Below are positions 8,932 to 15,737 of a DNA stretch of 39,576 nucleotides, piece by piece. This DNA is from an uncultured Eubacteriales bacterium (GTDB taxonomy: Bacteria; Bacillota; Clostridia; Oscillospirales; Acutalibacteraceae). The notes below the pieces were generated by a model. The model was not told the origin of the DNA, ran no database searches, and was given only the letters and a program-made list of their open reading frames with translations. Numbering within the stretch: the first letter of the stretch is position 1; each line of letters starts with the position of its first letter. Location: assembly GCA_934486455.1 (NCBI GenBank), contig CAKSPR010000011.1, forward strand, positions 1 to 39,576. Direction: 5' to 3'. The translations under genes were made by a program, and so were the position numbers.

Positions 8932-9774
8932 TTGGACAAAAATGAAAAGAAAAGGCTTCAGATCACTGCGACAAAAATCAGAATGGGCATAATCGAAGGG
9001 GTGTATAACGCCAAATCCGGCCACCCGGGCGGATCACTTTCCATAGCGGATGTGCTTACCTACCTTTATTTTAAGGAAATGAAAATCGACCCCGAAAATC
9101 CCAAATGGGAGGACAGAGACCGCATGGTGCTTTCCAAGGGTCACACTGCCCCCGGTCTTTACTCGGCTCTTGCAAACCGCGGATATTTCCCGGTCGAATA
9201 CCTTAAAACGCTAAGAAAAACCGACTCCTTCCTTGAGGGACACCCCGACATGAAGGGGACTCCCGGCGTTGACATGAGCTCGGGCTCTCTCGGTCAGGGC
9301 ATATCGGTTGCCTGCGGAATGGCTCTTGCTTCAAAGCTCGACGGCGACCGCTTCCGCGTTTATTCCATTCTCGGCGACGGCGAGCTTGAGGAAGGCCAGG
9401 TGTGGGAGGCGGCAATGTTTGCTTCTCACAAAAAGCTGGACACTCTCACCGCCATTGTCGACAACAACAATCTCCAGATAGACGGCGAGCTTGAAAACGT
9501 CAATTCTCCCTATCCCATTCCCGAAAAGTTCAGAGCCTTCAACTGGCACACGGTCGAGATCGACGGCAACGACTTCGACCAAATGGAGGCCGCTTTTGAG
9601 GAGGCGAGAAAAACCAAGGGCCGACCCACCGCCATCATCATGAAAACCACCAAGGGCAAGGGCGTTTCCTTTATGGAAAACAAGGCCTCCTGGCACGGCG
9701 CAGCTCCCAACGAAGAGCAGTATAACATCGCCATGGGCGAGCTTAAAGCGGCGCTTTGCGAGCTTGAGAAATAA
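8932..9774 (+). CDS. Transketolase, N-terminal (TPP-binding) subunit
   Basis: Transketolase moves two-carbon units between sugar phosphates in the non-oxidative pentose phosphate pathway. Here, as in many Clostridia and archaea, it is encoded as two genes. This subunit of 280 aa carries the diphosphate/metal site of thiamine diphosphate: GDGELEEGQVWEA followed by NNNLQIDGE. Other conserved stretches are SGHPGGSLS, SKGHTAPGLYSAL and SSGSLGQGIS. Translation starts at a TTG, supported by AAAGGAG 10 nt upstream; the only nearby ATG (8942) is out of frame. The C-terminal subunit follows after 18 bp, so the two are co-transcribed. Confidence 0.95.
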   Translation: MDKNEKKRLQITATKIRMGIIEGVYNAKSGHPGGSLSIADVLTYLYFKEMKIDPENPKWEDRDRMVLSKGHTAPGLYSALANRGYFPVEYLKTLRKTDSFLEGHPDMKGTPGVDMSSGSLGQGISVACGMALASKLDGDRFRVYSILGDGELEEGQVWEAAMFASHKKLDTLTAIVDNNNLQIDGELENVNSPYPIPEKFRAFNWHTVEIDGNDFDQMEAAFEEARKTKGRPTAIIMKTTKGKGVSFMENKASWHGAAPNEEQYNIAMGELKAALCELEK

Positions 9775-9792
9775 GAAAGGAGAGAGAACATT

Positions 9793-10740
9793 ATGGCAGA
9801 AATCAAAAAGCAGGCCACCCGCGAGGCTTACGGCGAGGCGCTGGTCGAAATCGGACATAAATACGATAATCTTTACGTGCTCGACGCCGATCTTTCGGGC
9901 GCCACCAAGACATCCACCTTTAAAAAAGAATTTCCCGACAGATTTTTTAACTGCGGAATTGCCGAGCAAAACCTGATCGGCGTTGCCACCGGCCTTACAG
10001 CGGCGGGAAAACTGGTTTTTTGCAGCTCCTTTGCAATGTTTGCGGCGGGACGCGCCTTTGAGCAGGTCAGAAACGCCGTGGGTTATACCCACCTTAATGT
10101 TAAAATAGCCGCAACCCACGCAGGTCTTTCGGTGGGCGAGGACGGTGCAACACACCAGTGCAACGAGGACATCGCCCTTATGCGCGTTATCCCCGGCATG
10201 ACAATTTTAAGCCCTGCCGACGGATATGAGGCCAAGGCATGCGTTCGCGCGGCGGCCGAATATGAAGGCCCTACCTATCTGCGCTTCGGCAGAATGGCCG
10301 TGCCCTTTATTTTCGAGCCCGATTATAAAATCGAAATCGGCAAGGGCGTTACGCTTAAAGACGGCAATGATGTTACGATAATCGCAACGGGTCTTATGAC
10401 CGGAATGGCTCTTGAAGCGGCAAAAACCCTTGAAAACGAGGGAATAAACGCCCGCGTTATAAACATCCATACCATAAAGCCTCTCGACAAAGAGCTTATC
10501 ATCAACGCCGCAAGGCAGACCGGCGCATTGGTCACCTGCGAGGAGGCCTCCGTAATCGGCGGACTCGGCTCGGCCGTTTGCGAGGCTTTGAGCGAGAGCC
10601 TTCCCACACCGGTTATAAGGGTGGGCGTCGAGGATAAATTCGGTACCTCGGGACCTGCGGGAGAGGTGCTTAAAAAATACGGTCTTTGCCCCGAAAATAT
10701 CGTCGCCAAGGCCAAGGCGGCCATTGCTCTTAAAAAATAA
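9793..10740 (+). CDS. Transketolase, C-terminal (pyrimidine-binding) subunit
   Basis: This 315-aa protein is the partner of the upstream subunit. It holds the pyrimidine-binding domain (about residues 1-170), with the catalytic glutamate expected in the segment NCGIAEQNLIGVATGL, and the transketolase C-terminal domain (about 190-310). The second conserved block FSSFAMFAAGRAFEQVRN is in register as CSSFAMFAAGRAFEQVRNAVGY, and HAGLSVGEDGATHQCNEDIA is the typical substrate-side loop. AAGGAGAGAG precedes the ATG. A strong intrinsic terminator follows, so the pair probably forms its own transcription unit or the end of the long upstream operon. Confidence 0.95.
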   Translation: MAEIKKQATREAYGEALVEIGHKYDNLYVLDADLSGATKTSTFKKEFPDRFFNCGIAEQNLIGVATGLTAAGKLVFCSSFAMFAAGRAFEQVRNAVGYTHLNVKIAATHAGLSVGEDGATHQCNEDIALMRVIPGMTILSPADGYEAKACVRAAAEYEGPTYLRFGRMAVPFIFEPDYKIEIGKGVTLKDGNDVTIIATGLMTGMALEAAKTLENEGINARVINIHTIKPLDKELIINAARQTGALVTCEEASVIGGLGSAVCEALSESLPTPVIRVGVEDKFGTSGPAGEVLKKYGLCPENIVAKAKAAIALKK

Positions 10741-10848
10741 GCGGCAGCTCGGTTTATCGGATTTTTCCGTTGTAATTTAACCCCTTTGCCTGCCCTTTTC
10801 GACGGGCAGTCGGAAAATCCGTTAAATTAATTGCAAAAATAAACAATT
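10741..10848 (+). other. Structured 3' region with interleaved inverted repeats
   Basis: There is no gene here. GGATTTTTCCG (10759-10769) can pair with CGGAAAATCC (10811-10820), and TAATTTAAC (from about 10772) with GTTAAATTA (from about 10821). A hairpin CTGCCC/GGGCAG (10790-10809) lies between them. The two long-range pairings cross each other, so they would be alternatives or a pseudoknot. Function is unknown. Confidence 0.35.
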
Positions 10849-10891
10849 CCCCTGCGGTTGGTTGCTTTTACCGATGCCGCAGGGGTTTTTT
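10849..10891 (+). terminator. Intrinsic terminator after transketolase
   Basis: CCCCTGCGG (10849-10857) pairs perfectly with CCGCAGGGG (10877-10885), and six T follow directly. This is a textbook Rho-independent terminator. Confidence 0.9.
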
Positions 10892-10904
10892 GCGGTTTCT
10901 GCCG

Positions 10905-10933
10905 TTGACAAAGGGGCTATATATGGTTATAAT
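10905..10933 (+). promoter_or_regulatory. Consensus sigma-A promoter of the TetR-ABC operon
   Basis: TTGACA (10905-10910) and TATAAT (10928-10933) both match the consensus exactly and are separated by 17 bp. The promoter sits between the upstream terminator and the TetR gene. Confidence 0.9.
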
Positions 10934-10945
10934 ATAAATCGTAAT

Positions 10946-10959
10946 AAAACATGTGTTTT
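10946..10959 (+). promoter_or_regulatory. Candidate TetR operator dyad
   Basis: AAAACA and TGTTTT arms flank a 2-bp centre just downstream of the -10 element. This is a natural position for autorepression by the TetR-family product encoded next to it. The assignment is inference from position. Confidence 0.4.
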
Positions 10960-10989
10960 AAATTGATTTTAAAAACAGGGGGAAAGCAT

Positions 10990-11589
10990 ATGCCGCCCAA
11001 GCCCAAATTCACAAGGGAGCAGATTGTTGAACACGCCCTTAACATCGTTGAAAGAGACGGTATAAAGGCGCTTACGGCGCGGGAGCTGGGCAAGGAAATG
11101 GGAAGCTCCCCACGACCCATTTTTACGGTTTTTAAAAGCATGGACGAGCTTTGCACGGAGGTGTTTTCGGCTGCGAGAAATCGGTTTGAAAAATTTGTGC
11201 TGTCAAAACATGATCCCGGGCCTTTTTTCAGAAATGTGGGAATGAGAATGGTGGCTTTTGCCGCTGAAAGTCCCAGGCTCTATCAGTTGCTTTTTATGTC
11301 GGAAACTGGCGCGGTGAGCGACGGCTTTGACCGACTTTACGGGCGGCTCGGCAAAACCGCCGATGTGTGCGTTGGGTCGATTATGGCCGAGCACGGCATT
11401 AACAAAGAGCAGGCGAAAAGGGTGTTTGAAATCCTGTGGATATATACCTTCGGAATAGGGGCGCTTTGCGCCACGGGGGTTTGCAGCTTTTCAAAGGAAA
11501 AAATCGGGCAGATGCTTGCCGTCGAATTTAAGTCGGTCTTATATCAGGTCGTTAATCCCGGGCTTGATTTTTTAAAAGAGAAGAAATAA
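10990..11589 (+). CDS. TetR/AcrR-family transcriptional regulator
   Basis: The N-terminal helix-turn-helix is clear (TREQIVEHALNIVERDGIKALTARELGKEMGSSPRPIFTVFKSMDEL, about residues 8-52). It is followed by a helical ligand-binding domain, as in TetR-family repressors. The ATG at 10990 is preferred (200 aa) because AGGGGGAAAG precedes it; an in-frame ATG at 10951 lies inside the probable operator and has no ribosome binding site. The gene is followed by an ABC ATPase and permease, the usual setting for a regulator that senses the exporter's substrate. The ligand is not predictable. Confidence 0.88.
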   Translation: MPPKPKFTREQIVEHALNIVERDGIKALTARELGKEMGSSPRPIFTVFKSMDELCTEVFSAARNRFEKFVLSKHDPGPFFRNVGMRMVAFAAESPRLYQLLFMSETGAVSDGFDRLYGRLGKTADVCVGSIMAEHGINKEQAKRVFEILWIYTFGIGALCATGVCSFSKEKIGQMLAVEFKSVLYQVVNPGLDFLKEKK

Positions 11590-11632
11590 ACCGTTAAATC
11601 AGAAAACTTTTTTTAGAAAAAGGAGCGTCATC

Positions 11633-12337
11633 ATGCTTAAAATCGAGCATTTAACCAAAAAATACGGCGACAAAAGGGCGGTGGACGACCTTTCCCTTGA
11701 AATAAAGGCAGGGGAGATATGCGGCTTTATCGGCCACAACGGCGCCGGAAAAACCACCACAATCAAAGCGGTTTGCGGAATACTGGGCTTTGAGGAGGGG
11801 CAAATTTTCATAAACGGAAAATCGATTGAAAAGGACCCTGTGGCGTGCAAAAGAATTATCGCCTATATTCCCGATAATCCCGATTTATATGATTTTATGA
11901 CCGGCATGCAGTTTTTAAATTTCGTCGCCGATATTTTCGAGGTCGAAAAGGAAACGCGGCAGCAAAAAATCGCCGAATATGCCGAAAAATTCGAGCTGAC
12001 AAACGACCTTTCCAAGCCTCTTTCGGCCTATTCCCACGGCATGAAGCAAAAGCTTGCCGTAATCTCGGCGCTGATACACAGCCCCGGGCTCATAATCATG
12101 GACGAGCCCTTTGTGGGGCTTGATCCCAAGGCCTCCCACGCCGTTAAGCAGATAATGCGGGAAATGTGCGATAAGGGCTGCGCCATATTTTTTTCCACCC
12201 ATGTTCTTGAGGTGGCCGAAAAGCTCTGCGACAAGGTGGCCATTATAAAGCAGGGTCGTCTTATCAGATACGGTACAATGGAAGAGGTCAGGGGAGACAG
12301 CTCGCTTGAGAACGTCTTTCTTGAGCTGGAGGGTTAA
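11633..12337 (+). CDS. ABC transporter ATP-binding protein
   Basis: This 234-aa nucleotide-binding subunit has all the ABC signatures: Walker A GHNGAGKT (residues 34-41), signature SAYSHGMKQKL, Walker B LIIMDEP followed by the D-loop segment FVGLDPKA, and the H-loop histidine in FFSTHVLE. It resembles DrrA/CcmA-type exporter ATPases, which pair with a separate membrane subunit. The permease starts 2 bp downstream, so the two are translationally coupled. AAAGGAG precedes the ATG. Confidence 0.95.
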   Translation: MLKIEHLTKKYGDKRAVDDLSLEIKAGEICGFIGHNGAGKTTTIKAVCGILGFEEGQIFINGKSIEKDPVACKRIIAYIPDNPDLYDFMTGMQFLNFVADIFEVEKETRQQKIAEYAEKFELTNDLSKPLSAYSHGMKQKLAVISALIHSPGLIIMDEPFVGLDPKASHAVKQIMREMCDKGCAIFFSTHVLEVAEKLCDKVAIIKQGRLIRYGTMEEVRGDSSLENVFLELEG

Positions 12338-12339
12338 AT

Positions 12340-13944
12340 ATGACGGGAGCTTTGTTTAAAAAGCAGATGCTGGAGGTCTTTTCATGGGTCTTTAAGCAGC
12401 GCAAAACCGGCAGGCTGAGAACAAGGAGCGGCGCCGTAATTTGCGGACTTCTTTATCTCCTTCTTTTCGCTTTTGTGGGGGCTTTCTTTTTCTTCCTCGC
12501 CACGGCGCTTTCTCAGCTCATTAAAACCGACGGGGTAGAGTGGCTTTACTGGGGCGTTATGGGCAGTGTGGCGGTATTTCTCGGAGTTTTCGGAAGCGTG
12601 TTTAACACATACAGCTCTCTTTATCAGGCCAAGGACAACGACCTGCTTCTCTCTATGCCCATACCCGTGCGCTCGATAATGCTTGCGCGGCTGTCGGGGG
12701 TTTACGCCATGGGTCTTTTATACGAGCTGATAGTAATTATTCCCGCCCTTATCGTGTGGTTTATTTATGCCCCGTTTTCACTGTCGGGTACTGTTTTCAC
12801 TCTGCTCATTCCCCTTGTGCTTTCCTTCTTTGTGCTTGTGCTTTCCTGCATTTTGGGATGGGCGGTTGCTCACATCGTCCGCAGGCTGAAAAACAAAAAC
12901 CTTATGACCGTAATCGTTTCGCTGGTTTTTATCGGGGCATATTATTACCTTTACAGCAGAGCATACAGTATGCTCGGCGCTCTTGTCGCCGCCGCAGAAA
13001 ATCCCGGGTTTTCGGGAAAAGCGAAAATTATTTTATATCCCTTATATCATATGGGCAAAGCGGCGCAGGGAAGTCTTTTTTCCTTCCTCATCTTTACGGC
13101 AATCATCGCAGCCCTTTTGGCAATTACCGTTTTTGTCATTTCAAAGAGCTTTTTAAAGCTTGCAACGGCAAATTGCGGCTCGGAGAGGATAAGGTCTAAA
13201 AAAACCGGGGGCGCAAGGGTCAGCTCGGTGGGGCGCGCTCTTTTCAATAAGGAGCTTTGCCGATTTAAGGGCAGTGCGGGTTATATGCTCAACTGCGGAA
13301 TGGGACTGCTCTTTTTGCTTGCGGGAGCGGCAGTCATGCTGTGGAAGGCCGATGTCATACGGGAATTTGTCCCTTCGGTAATTCCGTCAAACGGGGCGGC
13401 CGTTATTGCATGCGGCGTCGTCACCATGATAATCGGGATGGTGTATATCACCGCGCCGTCGATTTCCCTTGAGGGTAAAAGCCTTTGGCTGCTTCGCTCC
13501 TTCCCCGTAAGCGGGAAACAGGTGCTGCGCGCCAAAATATCCCTTCAGATCGCTTTGACCCTCCCTCCCGCGGTGATTGCTGCCTCGGCGGCAGTCATTG
13601 TCATAAAACCGAGCGCGGCCGCGGCTGTTTTTATGCTCGTTTATGTAATGATATATACGGTTTTGACGGCGGCGCTGGGGCTGTGCCTCGGTCTTTCAAA
13701 GGCCGATTTTTCATGGACAAGTGAGATGATCCCCATAAAACAAAGCTCTTCGGTAATGCTTACAATGCTTCTCGGCTGGGCGATGGCCTTGGTTTTCGGC
13801 GCGGGCGGCTATCTGCTGTCGTCCCTGATCGGATTTTGCGGAGCAATGGCGGTAATGTGCCTTTTGTCGGGCGGAGCCTGCTTTGGACTGGTAAGGTATC
13901 TCTTTACAAGAGGCGTCGGAAAATTCGAAAGCCTTCCCGCTTAA
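12340..13944 (+). CDS. ABC exporter permease, multi-spanning
   Basis: This large hydrophobic protein (534 aa) has about twelve predicted membrane segments in two similar halves separated by a hydrophilic stretch near residues 280-305. It resembles the 'putative ABC exporter' family of Firmicutes rather than ABC-2 permeases of 250-300 aa. It has no nucleotide-binding motif of its own and depends on the ATPase just upstream. With the TetR gene it forms a regulator-ATPase-permease operon that may export a toxic or peptide-like compound. The substrate cannot be inferred. A terminator follows at 14044. Confidence 0.85.
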   Translation: MTGALFKKQMLEVFSWVFKQRKTGRLRTRSGAVICGLLYLLLFAFVGAFFFFLATALSQLIKTDGVEWLYWGVMGSVAVFLGVFGSVFNTYSSLYQAKDNDLLLSMPIPVRSIMLARLSGVYAMGLLYELIVIIPALIVWFIYAPFSLSGTVFTLLIPLVLSFFVLVLSCILGWAVAHIVRRLKNKNLMTVIVSLVFIGAYYYLYSRAYSMLGALVAAAENPGFSGKAKIILYPLYHMGKAAQGSLFSFLIFTAIIAALLAITVFVISKSFLKLATANCGSERIRSKKTGGARVSSVGRALFNKELCRFKGSAGYMLNCGMGLLFLLAGAAVMLWKADVIREFVPSVIPSNGAAVIACGVVTMIIGMVYITAPSISLEGKSLWLLRSFPVSGKQVLRAKISLQIALTLPPAVIAASAAVIVIKPSAAAAVFMLVYVMIYTVLTAALGLCLGLSKADFSWTSEMIPIKQSSSVMLTMLLGWAMALVFGAGGYLLSSLIGFCGAMAVMCLLSGGACFGLVRYLFTRGVGKFESLPA

Positions 13945-13985
13945 CCGTCGGTATGCTCCTCATTTGATGCCCGTTTTGTTTAAAA

Positions 13986-14035
13986 ATAAAACAGCTCTGC
14001 GCCGTGTAAAAACATCTTTCATCCGGCACAGCGCA
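13986..14035 (-). terminator. Terminator for nth (minus strand)
   Basis: TGCGCCGTG (13998-14006) pairs with CACAGCGCA (14027-14035) with one mismatch. On the minus strand the stem is followed by a T-rich tract, as expected for transcription leaving nth. Confidence 0.5.
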
Positions 14036-14043
14036 TAAGAAAA

Positions 14044-14079
14044 CCCGCAGTCGGAAGTGCCGATTGCGGGCGGTTTTTT
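14044..14079 (+). terminator. Terminator of the TetR-ABC operon
   Basis: CCCGCAGTCGG (14044-14054) pairs with CCGATTGCGGG (14060-14070) with a single G:U, a 5-nt loop, and six T at 14074-14079. A run of A on the other side makes weak bidirectional action possible. Confidence 0.8.
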
Positions 14080-14130
14080 GCGGAAAAATTTTTTCAAAAA
14101 GCCGCATTTTAAATTGAGTTTTAAAAAAAG

Positions 14131-14766
14131 TCATTTCCCTTTAGCCTTGCTTTTGCAAAGGGAAAAAAGGGGACAGCAGTCGCATTTCGGGGCTCTTGCC
14201 GAACAGACATCTCTGCCGAAAAGTACTATCCTGTGGCAAAAATCGTTGGATTCTTTAGGATCGAGAACTGCCCTCAGCTGCATTTCCACCTTGTATGGGT
14301 CGGTGGTGTCGCAAAGCCCCAGGCGGTTGCTTATTCTGATCAGATGGGTGTCGGCCACGACGGCGGGAGCGCCGTAAATGTCCCCCATAATAAGGTTGGC
14401 GGTCTTGCGGCCGATGCCGGGAAGTGAGGTAAGATCCTCAATTGTGGCGGGTACCTCTCCGCCGAATTTTTCGCAAAGCATTTTGCTCATTTCTACAAGG
14501 CTCTTCGACTTGGTTTTGTAAAGGCCGCAGGATTTTATGTATTCTCCCACCTCGTCGCAGCTTGCCTTGCTCATTTCAAAAGGGGTGGGGAAGCGGTCGA
14601 AAAGGGCGGGGGTGACTATGTTTACCCTTGCGTCGGTGCATTGAGCCGACAGTCTTGTTGCCACCAGCAGTTCAAAGGCGTTTTTCGCTTCGAGGGAGCA
14701 TTTTGCCCTGGGGTACAGCTCTTTAAGGATATTAACGCACCCGGCGGCTCTTTGCTTTTTTGTCAT
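14131..14766 (-). CDS. nth: Endonuclease III (DNA glycosylase/AP lyase)
   Basis: Endonuclease III removes oxidised pyrimidines and cleaves the abasic site in base-excision repair. The helix-hairpin-helix LPGIGRKTA carries the catalytic lysine K121, and the conserved aspartate is D139 in VADTH. The C-terminal [4Fe-4S] cluster cysteines are C188, C195, C198 and C204, matching the family spacing C-x6-C-x2-C-x5-C. The N-terminal motif LLVATRLSAQCTDARVN is also intact. Length 211 aa is standard. It is transcribed toward the ABC operon and probably has its own terminator at 13986-14035. Confidence 0.97.
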   Translation of the reverse strand: MTKKQRAAGCVNILKELYPRAKCSLEAKNAFELLVATRLSAQCTDARVNIVTPALFDRFPTPFEMSKASCDEVGEYIKSCGLYKTKSKSLVEMSKMLCEKFGGEVPATIEDLTSLPGIGRKTANLIMGDIYGAPAVVADTHLIRISNRLGLCDTTDPYKVEMQLRAVLDPKESNDFCHRIVLFGRDVCSARAPKCDCCPLFSLCKSKAKGK

Positions 14767-14836
14767 TTGCTTTCCTTCTTTTTTTATATTTATATAATCG
14801 TTTGAAGCTGCAAGGTTTTCTGCACGGCTGTAGGAA

Positions 14837-14980
14837 GCCGAGGCAGTCGGCGTAAGCCGACAGGAGGGAGGCTTCGATGAACCTTATGGATGTTGTAATT
14901 TTAAGAGGCGTTGCTTTTTTTCGCAAGGGGCGCGGGATTGCTGCTCCCTCCGTTCTCGGCAAAGCCGAGAAAGCCTCGGC
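14837..14980. repeat. Cloverleaf (four-way-junction) inverted-repeat element between nth and rnhA
   Basis: Four perfect stems nest without clashes. The outer stem is GCCGAGGC (14837-14844) / GCCTCGGC (14973-14980). Arm 1 is GTCGGC-gtaa-GCCGAC (14846-14861). Arm 2 is GGAGGGAG (14863-14870) / CTCCCTCC (14944-14951), enclosing 73 nt. Arm 3 is TTCTCGGC-aaa-GCCGAGAA (14953-14971). The stems are joined by single bases at 14845, 14862, 14952 and 14972. No protein gene is convincing here, although a 91-codon minus-strand frame (14732-15007) crosses it and overlaps nth. Only one copy is in the window, so calling it a dispersed repeat is inference. Confidence 0.6.
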
Positions 14981-15053
14981 GGCGGATAGGTGATACCGTC
15001 GCTGCACCGCTACAAGTGTGCTACGGCGGCGATGCTTTAAGATCGGCCTTTGA

Positions 15054-15509
15054 CTATACGGCGCTTTCCTTTATCTTTTCGATATATCCCGTAGCAAGAG
15101 CGTCACAGCGCTCGTTTTCCCTGTGCCCCGCGTGACCCTTTACCCACACCGTCTCGACCTCGTGAATGTCGCAAAGCTCAAGCAGCCTTTCCCACAAATC
15201 GGAATTAAGGGCAGGCTTTTTATCGGCCTTTTTCCAGCCGTTTTTTTGCCACGATCTCGCCCAGCCTTTTGTCAGCCCGTCGGCGGCATATTTGGAATCG
15301 GTGGTTAAAATCACCCTGCATGGCTCGTTAAGCTTTTCAAGGGACTTTATTAGGGCGGTAAGCTCCATGCGGTTGTTGGTGGTGTCCTTTTCTCCGCCCG
15401 AAAGCTCAAGCTCATGACCCTTGTATCTGAGTATTGCGCCCCATCCGCCGGGGCCGGGATTGCCCGAACAGGCGCCGTCGGTAAATATTTCCACAGTCTT
15501 TTTGCTCAT
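15054..15509 (-). CDS. rnhA: Ribonuclease HI
   Basis: RNase HI degrades the RNA strand of RNA-DNA hybrids. The four catalytic carboxylates are D11 (FTDGACSGNPGPGG), E49 (NRMELTAL), D71 (TTDSKYAADG) and D136 (ENERCDALA), with the active-site loop histidine H125 in VKGHAGH. Length 151 aa is typical, and no N-terminal hybrid-binding domain is present. It lies upstream of nth on the same strand, separated by the cloverleaf element, and is divergent from the nucleotidyltransferase gene. Confidence 0.96.
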   Translation of the reverse strand: MSKKTVEIFTDGACSGNPGPGGWGAILRYKGHELELSGGEKDTTNNRMELTALIKSLEKLNEPCRVILTTDSKYAADGLTKGWARSWQKNGWKKADKKPALNSDLWERLLELCDIHEVETVWVKGHAGHRENERCDALATGYIEKIKESAV

Positions 15510-15737
15510 AATTCTCTCCGAAATTTATATAAATTACATAGCGGCTCGAATGACGAAGCCCTTCATGCGCTTATTACCCGTTTATTACCGTCTCGTGCGG
15601 TGCGGGGCAGCGTGTGCGCTATGGTTAACAACTAAATTTTATAACATACCGGCCTTAAAAACAAGAGTTTTTTTGATTAAAAATTTTTCCTCGTGGCAAT
15701 AATAATTTTGAAAAATGTCTTTTTGGAGGAAAATTTT
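15510..15737. other. Divergent intergenic region between rnhA and the nucleotidyltransferase gene
   Basis: This 228-bp stretch must hold start signals for both directions. It is A/T-rich toward the right. I see no consensus -35/-10 pair with good spacing for either strand and no stable hairpin. GGAGG at 15725-15729 serves the plus-strand gene. Confidence 0.4.

Noticed and set aside
14732..15007. 91-codon minus-strand frame crossing the cloverleaf element
   Set aside because: It overlaps nth, lacks a convincing start signal and its sequence is explained by the inverted-repeat element.
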